Assembly: GCF_910592395.1 (NCBI RefSeq)
Contig: NC_088313.1
Coordinates: forward strand, 14,276,437 to 14,340,436
Reading direction: 5' to 3'
DNA: 64,000 nucleotides
Source of the DNA: Lineus longissimus
Taxonomy: Eukaryota > Nemertea > Pilidiophora > Heteronemertea > Lineidae
Part shown: positions 44,601 to 55,945 of the stretch, piece by piece
Layout: each line of letters begins with the position of its first letter
How positions within the stretch are numbered: position 1 is the first letter of the stretch
Made by a program: the position numbers and the translations under genes
The notes under the pieces: model-generated
Databases searched by the model: none
What the model was told of the DNA's origin: nothing
The model's input: only the letters and a program-made list of their open reading frames with translations

Positions 44601-47600
44601 CCGAAGATGGCCAATTTAACCCCACTGCTCCTGCCTATAGTCCCCTTTTAACATACTGTGCTAATGTTCTTTGGCCAGTTGAGACAGGTCTGTTACACAA
44701 TGATAGGCCTAGAATTACACGAAAATCAGCCCTGTTGTTCAGGGACCCCTCATCTAGCTAAATAGCGTAGAGACGAATACATGTATATCCTTTTTTCCAG
44801 GACACACTAAGTTCTGTCATAAAGCGGCAAAGTTTGAGTAAAGATCAGCACGCGTTTGATATCGACGCTGAAGTGGAGCCAGTACCTGATCCATCCATGG
44901 ATCAGACACTAGGTGGAGCTGGGTTTGACGATTTTGGTGGTGCTCCATGTGACGATGATGATGATGCAGGTAGGAGAGAAATATGTCTTGTTCCAATTTG
45001 TTGTGTCATCATGAATGTAAACTTAAGCATTTTCCATCCATTTTCAAGATGTCTGACTTGAAGTGGCGCTGAAGAAATGTTGTTGCCATTGTCAACGGAG
45101 AATTGCCGAATTTGATTTTGTTAATCAAAGCAGCAAGTTGATTGTATGAGAAGGAGCTTTTTACTTTAGAATAGATATCATGAACTAAAGACTTCAGATA
45201 ATTTTCTGTAAAAAATTGCAAAAAGCCTAAATAATCGTTTCTTTGGTATATATTTATGATAAACATGCGACCAACCGTGTAGGATTTTTTAGTGGTTTTA
45301 CCATTTCATTTCACATTTCATCCTTCTCTTTCCAGCTTCAAATTACAGCGAGACAGGTAGCATAGCTGGGGAGTCTGTGATGATTGGTGACGGATCTGAG
45401 GCGAAACTTGTCAGCAATGTCATGGACAGTATAAAGTAAGTCGCAGCGGAACTGCAGGACGTGAGTTTGAAAGCATATTTACCAGAAAGCTTTCATCCTT
45501 GGAAATACATCAGGATGAGAACATCACAACTTTTGAGTCTTGGACGTGATCAAAGGGCAATAATAACTGTAACGGGACCCAAACCAAACAATTGACTCAA
45601 CTTGGCCTCATTTTCTCTTCCGTCCTCCATTCCTATGTGTTTCTAAACCTCTCTTCTATATTTTTCAGGGATGGAACAGTTGGTGAACTGATGCAAGTGT
45701 TAGATACAGAGCACAGCGACTACTCTTACTTCAATCCATCCTTACTGAGCACATGGGCCGGACCATCTCACTGGAAAGTCAAAGGAGCGCTAACCAAAGG
45801 TTGGTATTGTACAATGGGTGTTTGATACAGAGCACAGTGACTATAAACGTTTTGTTCAAATATTGTGATCAACACCATTTCATCATATTTGACTTTTATT
45901 GAGAGTGATACTATCTTCTTCTGTGTTCGGAATACCTGAGATGCACGCTAGAAAGTTTGTCCGTTTTCATAGTAAAGTTGTCTGTTTTGTGTCAGTTGTC
46001 CCAGAGAGTCAGCTTGTGGAAAGGGGGTGTCCTTTGGCCAGTATTCCTCTTTTCTTCATAAGGGAGCAGGTCTGAAGCACATGAGGTTGTCCAGCTCCTC
46101 ATTTATTGACACGTTCAAACTTCTGTTTTGATTATGATCACCGAATTATGGTACAATGTGGCTTGGTTACACCATAGGTGATTTGTTGCTATCTGTTCCA
46201 ATGCGATATATTTCCAAATTTTTTATGTAATGTGTCAGCAGGTGACTTGGTTCAAAAAGGAAAACTCTTTTCCACATAGGTGAAATAGGTTTTCAGCAGG
46301 CCTTCTATCTTACTTACTTTCCGCAACGTTGCAACCTAGGTCGTCATCAGTGCGATGATGGCCTTCTATCCAAGGTATTAAATGGGTGTGGTCTTGGTGA
46401 TTTTCAGCATACTAAATCTTTCATGTTTATTTTTCAGACCCGATGGCTCCCGGTACCTCGGGAGAAAAGACGGCAGAAAAATCCCGAAAAAAGAAAACGC
46501 CTTTCAAGATTGACTACGACAAAGAAACGGAGATGACGCAGTTTTTCAAACAGTCCAAAGCCTCAACGATGGTCTCGAAGACGACCTTGAAGCGATACAC
46601 ACGATCATCGATCACACTCCCGGAGGACGTGCATTATACCGCAGACAGGCTTGTCAAGTTATTTGCTAAACCCAAGATCAAGGTATATCTGTGTTTGATT
46701 TGTCTTGACCGAATTGAGTGTTAAAATTTTTTTAGTTCTTATGATGATAGTATTGAAAGTAATAATAATGAGACTTCTATAGTGCTAAATCCAGTGCGGT
46801 TTGATCCCTCAAAACACTTCACTTTATTATTACACAAAGATGAAAGTAAAGTGTGTTTCCAAACCTGAGGTGCTTTGGCCGATAGCCTTTAACTGTACCA
46901 CTAAAAACGGACAAGGTTTGGTCAATAATCATTCTAACAATGAGTACTTTCTTATAATGAAAATTTGTCTTGGCAGATTCGTCGTTCGAAGGCTGCCACA
47001 GAAGACGTTGACGAAGGCGTAGAGAATTACGACTATGACAATCAGAACGACCGGGAAAATTTCTGTCCTGCCACCGCAGAGGTGAGTTACAACAAAAAAA
47101 TCATTTGAAGTCAAGAGCTGCTTGTACCACATGGCATCTCGCTAAAAATTCAAGTGATGTCATTTATCTGTGTTGTGAGTTTAGAGATATTTGTGTGCAA
47201 GCAAGTCCTGACCAAAAGACAAGATTTTTTGCCATGGCTCATTGACATCCCTGAAAATAGTGAAGTGGAACCTCCCTTAGCAGACACCTCTCTATTAGGG
47301 ACACCCTCTCAATTAAGGATGCTACTTTTCGTCCCAAATTGGTTGCATCCATTTAATTTGACCTCTCTAATCCGGACACCTCTAATCAGGACTCCTCTAA
47401 TCAGGACACCTTGGGACCAATCGCTGTCCTTAATAGAGAGGTTCTACTGTAATCATGGACCTAAATTTTTCTCCTCTATCTTCCAGGGCGGTGATGACGA
47501 TGATGACAACGAGGGTGGTGGCTTCGACTTCACGCAAGCTGGTAGCGAGTACGACCAGAGCGCATTCCAAGATGTCACGACCAACCAATCGGAGCTCCTG

Positions 47601-49790
47601 GAGGACGCTAATGGGAATCAGACGTTATTAGGAGAAGATCTCATAGCACAACCAAGAAAGGTGAGAAATTTGCAGACATCTTGTTGTTATTTATCTCATA
47701 GCATTTGTTTCTCACTGGTAAACTCTATTTCGAACAATATTAAATGCCATCTATGAGGGTGTGCTTAAGAGAGAGGTTCTACTGTACAGACCTTTACTTT
47801 ATTTTACAGGTGGCAAAAATAGATATTGCGTACGCTCGGACCGCCAAGAAAATGGACGTCAAAAGGTTAAAGGGAGCAATGTGGTCATTGTTGGTGAAAC
47901 GGGAAGAACAAGACAAGGTCAGTGGGGTAGGGACAATCTACATTATTATCTCCTTACTTACACAACTCAGGATCTTCGGCAATTTCGCATAGAATTTGCA
48001 AGAATTGAGGAAAACTTGGCTGTCGGAGTGGCACAGTGGAAACATCCGGGCCTGTCTCCTTGGGGGAGGGACAATCTGCATTATTACCTCCTTACATAAC
48101 TGTGCATCTTTGATGATTTTGCATAGAATTTACAAGAATTGAGCAAAACTTGCCTGTGTAAGTGGCACAGTGCCAGTGGCAACATCCGATCGATTTCCAT
48201 TTTCAGAACTGATTTATTACTAAAATCCTCTTTGTGCATGATTTTCGAAAAAATGACAATATTTTATTCCAGGAAAACGAGGCGGATAACGAACAAGGTG
48301 TGTCTGACGCTGTGAACGGTAGTCACGAATTCAGCCAGGTCATCAGTACGTTGCCAAACCACGTCACGAAAAACATGGCCAAGAATCTCAGTACTGCCAT
48401 CTGTTTTGTGTGTATCCTGCATCTCGCAAATGAAAAGGTAGGTCACAGTTTTAGCCATACCTGACAGTGTTCACCACACGGGCAGATTTTAAAGAGGTCA
48501 AATTGATGGAAACACCCAATTTTGGGCCCAAATTGGTGCCCGTAATAGAGGGTTGTCCTTAGAGAGGATGTCGTAAATAGAGAGGTGTCTGCTAACATTT
48601 GGCCAAGGGAGGTTCCACTGTTTTTTTCATATTACTTGTAATCGAAAGCTTATTGTGCCCCCGCTAAAGTGGGGGCATTTTGTACTTGGGTGGTTTCCGG
48701 CTGCCGCCGCCGCGTCCGCCGCACTGAATTCCAGACTATAACTCAAGAACCCCTTGCTTGGCTGACTTGAAATTTTTAGGGGGTGTAGGCCTAGTGTGTC
48801 AAAGGGTCCCTATTGTTTTTTGGCACGTTCCAAAATCCAATATGGCCGCCAGCCGCCATCTTAGATTTTCGCATTCCGCTCGTTTACTAGAGAACCAGAG
48901 GTCCAACAGTCTTCAAACTTTTGTGGTGTGATGGTCTATGGTAGGGGAGGTTCCCTATCGATTTTGGGCCCGACCCGAAATCAAAGATGGCCGCCAGCCA
49001 CCATCTTAGATTTTCGCATTCTGCTCGTTAACTGGAGAACCGGAGGTCCAACAGTCTTCAAACTTTTGTGGCGTAATGGTCTATGGTAGGGGAGGTTCCC
49101 TATCGATTTTGGGCCCGACCCGAAATCAAAGATGGCCGTCAGCCACCATCTTAGATTTTGGCATTCCGCTCGTTAACTGGAGAACCAGTGGTCCAACAGT
49201 CTTCAAACTTTTGTGGTGTAATGGTCTATGGTAGGGGAGGTTCCCTATCGATTTTGGGCCAGACCCGAAATCAAAGATGGCCACCAGGTCCCCGACTTGG
49301 TGATTTGTATTCCGCCCCGTAAATTAAGAACCGAGTGAGTGACAGACCTGAAACTTATGTGGTGTTATTACCTAGTGTAGGGGAGGTTCCCTATTCATTT
49401 TGGGCCCGATCTGAAATCCAAGATGGCTGCCAGGCCCGACTTGGTTTTTCGCATTCCGACCTGTAACTCAAGAACCAAGTGAGTGACAGACCTGAAACTT
49501 ATGTGGTGTGATGAGGTTGTGTTGGGGAGGTTCCCTGTCGATTTTGGGTGTGACCCAAAATTCAATATGGCTGCCAGCAGCCAACTTAGATTTTGGTATT
49601 CCGATTGTTAACTGAAGAACTAGAGGTTTGACACACTTCAAACTTTTGTGGTGTGAGCGGGGGCATACATTCGCAATTTGCCCCAATTGCGTTATATATT
49701 TCTAGTTTTATCTTTTGTTTGCATCATTTTCAGACACTGAAATTCGAAGGATTACCCGACATGTCTGACTTCAAGATTACTCAAGACTGA
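41682..49790 (+). CDS. NCAPH: NCAPH (Barren/CAP-H), condensin I kleisin subunit
   Basis: Fifteen exons join in frame: 41682-42014, 42254-42470, 42713-42795, 43101-43362, 43671-43759, 44801-44969, 45336-45435, 45669-45799, 46438-46682, 46977-47081, 47487-47660, 47810-47917, 48273-48437 and 49734-49790, with the first coding base 2 nt into its exon (14 coding exons plus a presumed 5' UTR exon). The product is 745 aa, near the human length. Signatures in order: [30 protein letters not shown] and [15 protein letters not shown] (SMC2-neck binding); [59 protein letters not shown] and KGAMWSLL; and the C-terminal winged helix region [20 protein letters not shown] (SMC4 binding). CAP-H bridges SMC2 and SMC4 and recruits CAP-D2/CAP-G for mitotic chromosome compaction. 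The donor after 45799 (GTTGGT) is weak. Confidence 0.93.
43993..44645. mobile_element. MITE with GGGACACTATAGGCAG ends in NCAPH intron
   Basis: The left end GGGACACTATAGGCAG is mirrored by CTGCCTATAGTCCCC at the right. Inner blocks GAGACAAGACCAC and GTGGTCTTGTCTC also pair, so the arms are long. The right arm reads, in reverse, as a relative of 53225-53431. No coding capacity. Confidence 0.65.
47265..47449. mobile_element. CAGTRGAACC MITE in NCAPH intron
   Basis: It reads AGTGGAACCTCCCTTAGCAG onward and ends AGAGAGGTTCTACTG followed by TA, so it is inverted relative to the copies in the TNIP2-like gene. An internal TCTAATC-GGAC(A/T)CC motif is triplicated. Its right end is 37 nt before the NCAPH exon at 47487. 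Confidence 0.75.
47752..47784. mobile_element. Terminal fragment of CAGTRGAACC MITE before an NCAPH acceptor
   Basis: GAGGGTGTGCTTAAGAGAGA followed by GGTTCTACTG and TA is the family end. It lies 25 nt before the NCAPH exon at 47810 and makes up much of the 3' part of a 149-nt intron. Confidence 0.55.
47925..48190. repeat. Two-copy tandem duplication (~135 bp) in NCAPH intron
   Basis: GTAGGGACAATCTACATTAT and onwards (47928-48061) recurs as GAGGGACAATCTGCATTATT onwards (48064-48190). Each copy includes GCATAGAATTT-CAAGAATTG and then GTGGCACAGTG, a piece resembling the SINE head at 3541-3779. The duplication starts a few bases after the 5' splice site at 47918. Confidence 0.65.
48486..48620. 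mobile_element. CAGTRGAACC MITE, left-truncated copy in last NCAPH intron
   Basis: AAAGAGGTCAAATTGATGGA, then TTTGGGCCCAAATTGGTG, CCTTAGAGAGG and the end AGGGAGGTTCCACTG follow the family order. The left third is missing. Confidence 0.65.
48655..49690. repeat. ~145-bp tandem array carrying ATGGCCGCCAG in last NCAPH intron
   Basis: About six units follow each other. Each has AAGATGGCCGCCAGCCACCA, TTAGATTTTCGCATTCCGCT, AACTGGAGAACCAGAGGTCC, CTTCAAACTTTTGTGGTGT and GGTAGGGGAGGTTCCCTAT. Unit starts are near 48838, 48983, 49130, 49275, 49420 and 49563. The array is bounded by GCCCCCGCTAAAGTGGGGGC on the left and AGCGGGGGCATACATTCGCA on the right. It is a bounded non-coding element rather than a simple satellite and fills most of the intron. 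Confidence 0.8.
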
Positions 49791-50162
49791 TTGTGACACA
49801 AATGTCATAAAGGAGGATTGATACTGACATGTTCAGACAAACATGAATGAGACATTTCAAATTTTTGGATGATTTTCCACTTTTCCCACTCCTTAAAACG
49901 GTTTAGTAATAGTATAACAGGAGAAATGGAAACATCTATGACTGATCTCACTGTAAACTTTGAATTTTCTAAATTGGACTAAAATAACCATTTTACTATT
50001 TAAGAGGGACATTTTGTAAGGAACGGTATTTCCAATCCAAGGATTTCACAGGAAAATGTTTTTCATCTTTTTGTTCTTGGCTCTATCACATCCCTGTGTT
50101 GTTTCAGACAGAAGGAGAATGATCCGGAGCTTCTGAGACTGAATGTTCTGGTTAATTATCAT

Positions 50163-50168
50163 AATAAA
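50163..50168 (+). terminator. Possible polyadenylation signal of NCAPH
   Basis: AATAAA 373 nt after the NCAPH stop codon, the first clear hexamer there. The hairpin element at 50315 lies just beyond it. Confidence 0.45.
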
Positions 50169-50314
50169 CTCCAGTTCATTCATTAATTAGAGGTACTGTA
50201 TGATATTTCCGTCAATAACCACAGGGTTACTTTGTAGTGCATGCACAAAATCACAGCATGCATATTTTGCAATTTACTCGCTATTACATGACAAACAGTC
50301 GGGCATTTCCCTCT

Positions 50315-50543
50315 ATATGTGACCCGCTCCACCAAAACTAGGCGCTTGTCGCATCTGAACTTGACAGGTTGATACGGACTTGTTGTTCATTTCCCTATTG
50401 TAGACCTTTTGTGAAATGTGACCAAATCAGTTTGTAATAGATTTCACAAAAGGTCTACAATAGGGAAATGAACAACAAGTCCGTATCAACCTGTGAAGTT
50501 CAGATGCGACAAGCGCCTAGTTTTGGTAGAGCGGGTCACATAT
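50315..50543. mobile_element. Near-perfect 229-bp hairpin MITE
   Basis: Arms of about 95 bp start ATATGTGACCCGCTCCACCA and end TGGTAGAGCGGGTCACATAT, and match almost base for base through CAGATGCGACAAGCGCCTAG, GTTGATACGGACTTGTTGTT and CATTTCCCTATTGTAGACCT. The loop is about 35 nt. I see only a handful of mismatches, so the element is recent or the arms are kept alike. It lies in the 3' flank of NCAPH. Confidence 0.85.
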
Positions 50544-53224
50544 GTGATTCAAGTCATGCTTGAATAACCTTATAACCAGATGAATGCTATTTTGTAGATG
50601 ACCCCAAGACCGACAACAATGTCTTTTCAAACATGATTAAAAAATTGTATTTCTTGGGCAGGACAGCTCAGTAAGTTGGAAGGCCTGCTACATGAAGGGT
50701 ATTGACTCGCCAGGATGGTATGGGGGGGGGGGGTATTTTCAACAACAAAGAAAAACATGTGTTTGGTTTGAGAGGAAGTAATTTGAATGGTTCTGTCTGT
50801 TGTCAAGGTATGTTCATTCAACAGTTGTGTTGGTATGTGCATTCAACTACATAAAATGCTGAATTACCAACAGGTTTGTGTTCATTTTACCTTGTTCATA
50901 TTGTTACAGATAATGACTATGGCAGTGTTTTCACCAAAATATTTGTTATAATGATTATAAAATTTTACTTTGCAATTATGATAATGATGAGGACTTTGAT
51001 TATACATGGTGTCTCAGAATTTTGATGGCGTTATTTAGAATGTATTATTTTGGGATATCCTGTAGACAGTGGTGGAAAAACTTGATCTCAAGCGCCCAGC
51101 AAACAAGCAATTCTATCTCTGCAATATTGATCGTGTGCATTGATCACTTGTTTGCGTTGGTTACTGCAACCTGCAATCAACGTAGTGATTAATAACAGTT
51201 TTACCTGCAGACAAGCAATCTTTTTATCGGTCATTACAGCAATAAAAGTCGCTTGAAGTGACATACAGATCAAGCCCCTGATGAAGACGGCTAAAAATTC
51301 ATTTTCAAAAACTTTGATGGAATTTTTTTTCTGAACAAGTTTCACGAAACATAATTTCACTCTGCTTCAGAAAATGTGTAAATAAATGTTATTTTATGCT
51401 TTGTATATAATCAATATGACCTCTGTACATAACAGAAAATAAAAGCCAGTAAAGATGTAAATACACGTACTTCAATTTATTTATTGGTATTTTACTTATA
51501 AGGTAAGGAGGTGCAATTATAGCCTTGGTGTGCATTAAAGGGACAACATTGGCATGAGATATGTTGGCTTTTCGTGGAGAAATGGCTTTCAGTAGGACCA
51601 CAACATCTCCAAACAGGATAATTGAAAAACCATTAAACAGCATTATAATATAGAATATCCCTTCTATACTATACCCTTATATATCATATAACTATGATAT
51701 AGGGAGAGTGTAACCAGAGGCCTGTCTGAGTATCACAAGCTATGTCCAAAACTGCCTGCAACACTGGCAAAACTCATTACTACTGATTTGAAGGAGTGTG
51801 ATGTATAAGTAACAAGTGGCGGTGCATGTGGTAAGCAGGGTCATTACCCTCTTGGCGAGGTAAATCCCATGCCCAAGTACTCCCTTGATTGAGTACTGGG
51901 ACCTTCTATCTACATTGTAAGGTAAGGTACCAGGGATACAATTGTTTATACCACTTAACCTTAGATGTAACATAGTTGCTCTATCGTCCCAATGGACCTA
52001 TCAAATTTGTACCCTTACCACAGGCATGTGGAAATAAGAGCTCAATGGCCCACCCAATCGACTGACTAACCCCCCCCCCCCCCCCAATGCTTTTAGAAAG
52101 TGTCAAAGGACCATAGGCATTATTAAGGGCAATTTACCCAGCTTTCGACTGCCCAGTCACCTCCTATTCTACATAAGTAGTTCCATCAACAAAAAGCACA
52201 AAAAAGGAAAAATTCAAAATCTGACTGAATTATCACGCTTTTCCGATGTTGACTCCGAGTTAGCTCTCCATGCGACGAACCTTTCCACGTGGAATGCACT
52301 AGTAAGGCGTTTCCTTGAGCCATGGATCTACCCTGTGACGTCTTGGTGCTGATATCAATTTTTCCGCAGTCATGCTGATGGCGCTTGATTACCCCGCAAC
52401 TGCAAAGATAAATGGAAATGACGTTGCGTCGTTATAGCGGGGTGTCATGAACTCTGATCTCGGCGTGCACTCGCGTGGTGGGAAAGGCGTCTTTCGCGCC
52501 AGGACTTGTGCGTACCAGAAATGACGAATAACGCGTTGAGCTGAAACAAAATTGGAAAAGCATCAAACACGTTCAGAAAAATAGTTAACTGATGAACCAG
52601 ATGAGGAACAAACATACTGCAATAAAAAAGTCGACTAATTTCCTTGCTTGCCGAATATTGTGTGTCAGTAAACAGGCCTTGTGAATGGTTGTTGTCGGTG
52701 TGGCTACAGGGAATCACTGGCTATGTTACATCGGGCACTGAGACCACTTCCCCACGGGTCTTGTGTGCAAAGAATTAATAGTATTAATTAACTACATGAA
52801 CGACCACACATTCAACGGATACTAAAAAACGATCGTTGTTATCTGATCAATATCCTGACCAGCGCGCAGGGGCAAATTGATTCAACGGCGTATATGTTAG
52901 TTTTTTGTCAAGCAATTAAATTCGGATTCTTAATGACGAAAATTTAATTCCAGTGAGTTAAATCGTTTGGCAAATTAATAACATCCATGTGCTAGTTTAT
53001 TTACCCGTGAATCAAATATTTTTTTACCATAAGGATGATAACAATTTTTTACCATATTGATGATAATCAATATTATCCGTAACCGCCGTAAGTAATAAAT
53101 GAAGTTTTTTTATAATATCTTAATGGGGAAAGCTGCAAATATTCCGCCGGTTTTATATTACTGCTTAATATTTCAAACATTATTGGACTCACTACCGTAT
53201 ATTAAAACGAGTAAAGTTTTAAAG

Positions 53225-53431
53225 GGGCACTATAGGCAGGGAGAGAGGGGCTAATTTGGCGATCTTCAAGTGACTGGTAGACACAGTAAGGGCCCTTGGT
53301 CATGTCAGACTTAGCACTAAATATATTCCTCGTACAAGCATGAATCCGACCTACTGTGAGATGTAAGAGACTCCTACTGGCGGCTTTGTGTAACTTTATC
53401 TTGCCTGCCTAGCTACTGCCTATATTGTCCC
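53225..53431. mobile_element. Small MITE with GGGGCACTATAGGCAG ends
   Basis: Left end GGGGCACTATAGGCAG; right end CTGCCTATATTGTCCC. The internal blocks GGGGCTAATTTGGCGATCTT and TGACTGGTAGACACAGTAAG resemble the reversed right arm of the larger element at 43993-44645. Both belong to one family. Confidence 0.65.
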
Positions 53432-53734
53432 TTGAATAGAAGCGAGGTCCCTTTGTTTGTCCTGCAAACATTTTTAGTTGCCTGGTCATCACAATAATCC
53501 CTCTCACTGATGCGGTATTCGCCGCTGCCAAACTACTTGTGATTCAGCGGTGATTTGGTCATTAAGATTACTCGCTAGTGCTGTTTTTTTAAGCAGATGC
53601 GTCATAAATGACGCCAACCGCACTACCGTGGGTATTTTTAATTGATACCAAATAACCACTGGTGTAGAACAAATTAGGTTTAGCCGCGTCGCGCAATCGC
53701 AGCGCGAGCAAACGCTCTCTCGTGGTATTTACAC

Positions 53735-53815
53735 TCCGGACGCAGTGGACCGGCCTCGTTCCTCAATTAAGGAGACCAAATTAGGATGACGCAATGGGCT
53801 GCCCAGTGAGTCTAG
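53735..53815 (+). repeat. Dispersed repeat, uninterrupted copy of the 5395/6220 repeat
   Basis: CCGGACGCAGTGGACCGGCC, TCGTTCC and GATGACGCAATGGGC occur here within 80 bp. The same blocks flank the Harbinger element (about 5395-5425 and 6222-6240). The first block alone recurs at 38630. This copy is therefore the unfilled version of that site. Confidence 0.6.
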
Positions 53816-54479
53816 TGCAGTATCGGGCCTTTATTCTGATTATAGTCCATTCGTAAATATTATGTCCGCATCATTTTGGGCTCTGGAGGGCGAACTACTG
53901 ATCGGATTGCTTTGAAGTTTGTTTTTATTTATCCTTGCCTCAAAACAAAACAGTATTTTAGGGGTACAGCATTCTCGATGCAGAAATAAAAAGAATTCTT
54001 CAGCGAAGTCCAGTGGTCATTTTGAGGGTCCCCTGCATAGGCCATATTTTGTTTCTGGATATTTCTCATTCATTCTTGGCACATGAGTAGATTGACACAC
54101 AAAAAATAACCTGAATATTTCATCCAGATTGGTGGAGAAATAAACTGTACAGAGCGGAAAATGTCCGAATTCAATGCACTACATCAATGTACACTAATGC
54201 ATACAAAAAAAATATTTCTTTACAATAGTTACTCAAATGAAAATATCCTGTTTGGTTTGAGGTGAAGACCAATAAAAACCAAACTTCAAAGACATCCAAC
54301 CAGTAGTTCGCCCTCAGTACCCCAAACGATGCGGACATAACATTCACGACCATTGATCTTGTGAATGTAAATCCCCGGAAACAAAAGTGTGATAGAAAAG
54401 CACTAAATCAAGAATGTCTGTCCAGTGAAACTCGGCTCCATCCTCGCTTGGGGGTCCGACCCGACACACCGAAGACACC

Positions 54480-55098
54480 ATGAAATCCGCGATTCTCTGC
54501 CTGTTCGCCCTGTTGGCGGTCGTCGCCAGCAGATATATAGGTAAGCCATTTATAAAGAGGTTAGTCATAGCCTGTTTTTCAGGGTAGATAAGTCTTCAAA
54601 TTTAATATTTGGTGTTCGCGTATTTGATTGCAGTTTGAAGAACTTGTTCAATCACAGCGAAATTAGCGTCCGTGTCGATTTTAACAAAACCTATCACTGA
54701 CTATTTTGAAAGATTTGACGGTTTACCTGTCATGAGATTGAAAAAAAATTGTTGAAATTCACAAATGCGATACTGACTGGATAGAGCATTATTGCAAATG
54801 ACTCCAAGTTCGTCTCAGTTTTCTCGGTTTTCCATCATTTGAACTTCTGATTGTTCTGTCCCTTTAAGATGACGAGCCTGTATTCATCAGAGATCTCGAC
54901 CAAAGCGGGGAAGCTGATCGTCCGATCTTTAACTTGAAGATTGACCACCCAGGGAAGGAGAGAAGGTTGACCCTACGCCGCAGAGACAATTTCAACGAGA
55001 ACCTCCCCGTGTACATAACTGGTGAAGATGGAAAGCCAAGGAAGGAGCCGAAATCTCGTTCACTGGCGAGTAGACAACACAACGTTCCCTTCGTATAG
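54480..55098 (+). CDS. Small secreted protein resembling a metalloprotease prodomain fragment
   Basis: Two exons, 54480-54540 and 54869-55098, join through a split GAT codon and give 96 aa. Residues 1-17 (MKSAILCLFALLAVVAS) are a clear signal peptide. The mature part contains PIFNLKIDHPGKERRLTLRR, then NFNENLPVYITGEDGK. This has the pattern (hydrophobic strand, L-L-RR-N-N-N-PVY, DGK) of the N-terminal prodomain in invertebrate reprolysin/ADAMTS-type proteases. There is no zinc-binding HExxH motif, and the frame stops at 55096-55098. A possible further exon at 56551-56670 has another prodomain-like stretch. It may be an independent small secreted protein, a broken protease gene, or the start of a longer gene through a splice I have not found. 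The prodomain link is from pattern memory only. Confidence 0.6.
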
Positions 55099-55667
55099 TT
55101 TCTTTTTGCTACAGCTGCGGTAGTCCAATGATATCCCGCAGCTGCAATCAATCCTCCACTTAATGTCTTTGGCTTTCTAAACTTGTCGCAGGCAATTATG
55201 GCGATGTCCCGCTGTACGGAAGGACCAAGTCCAGCTTGATTTAGTGTGGGATAGATCAGAGAGAAAGAGAGAGAAGGTCAACAGAGATCTGTCTTTACCC
55301 TGATGACTAGAATGAAGGCCTACTATAGTACTCGAAGTCTAACTTTAAAACATATAAATAACAATACAAAGCATTAAGATACTGTGGAAGAAAAACACAT
55401 GAAGCATTGATAAAACACAATAATCTATTGCAAACATAAAATATCAGAGTTTCACAGAGAAAATGTAGAAAGTGACTGAGATCTCACGGCTAGAAGTTAG
55501 AGAGATTTTCTAATTTGATGAGCGATAGAACCGAATTTAGCGAAAAGATTTAGCGAAAAGATCAATAGTTTTCCTTCAGCCGTTAAAAGGTTTAGGAATA
55601 ACTTTTTCTCAGATAACTGTTTTTTTAAATCAAGCTTTTAATTATTTAACAAATCTTTCGTCTAAGG

Positions 55668-55945
55668 ATCGGGCATTGCAGACTTAAAGCCCACCTTAAG
55701 AGAATGAACATGGCCGAGTCCGGAGGGTGCCAGTGCAACACATCAGATCAGACACCAGAGCATGTACTCCAGAATTGCCCACTCTGGGACACTGAGAGAT
55801 TGGCCACATGGCCATACGGTGCATCAACGGAGACAAAGCTCTGGGGATCAAAAGAGGAACGAGAGACGACAGCCAGGTTTATAAGAGACATAGGCCTGGT
55901 TGTGTAGTATAGCCATAAATAGTAAATCGAACGCTAAGAAGAAGA
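55668..55945 (+). pseudogene. Non-LTR retrotransposon 3' end: RNase H C-terminus plus AAG tail
   Basis: The open frame GHCRLKAHLKRMN leads into C-C-TSDQTPEHVLQNCPLW, then TWPYGASTETKLWG and TTARFIRDIGLVV with a natural stop at 55905-55907. This is the end of the ORF2 RNase H domain (G-H-L-AHL, then Q-T-EH-LQ-CP, then KLWG, then T-FI-GL-V). It is followed after about 25 bp by TCGAACGCTAAGAAGAAG, the same tail as at 2830. It is 5'-truncated, as is usual for target-primed insertion. Confidence 0.75.

Larger units (their letters stand above)
49791..54479. other. Intergenic region between NCAPH and the secreted-protein gene
   Basis: Contains the NCAPH 3' UTR, the hairpin MITE at 50315-50543, G and C homopolymer runs (about 50720 and 52071), the MITE at 53225-53431 and a dispersed repeat at 53735-53815. 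In 50544-53220 and 53820-54400 I see no gene or clear repeat on either strand. Confidence 0.5.

Noticed and set aside
47154-47756. 200-residue open frame on the plus strand
   Set aside because: It is a chance fusion of intron, a MITE copy and the NCAPH exon 47487-47660. Only the exon part is coding.
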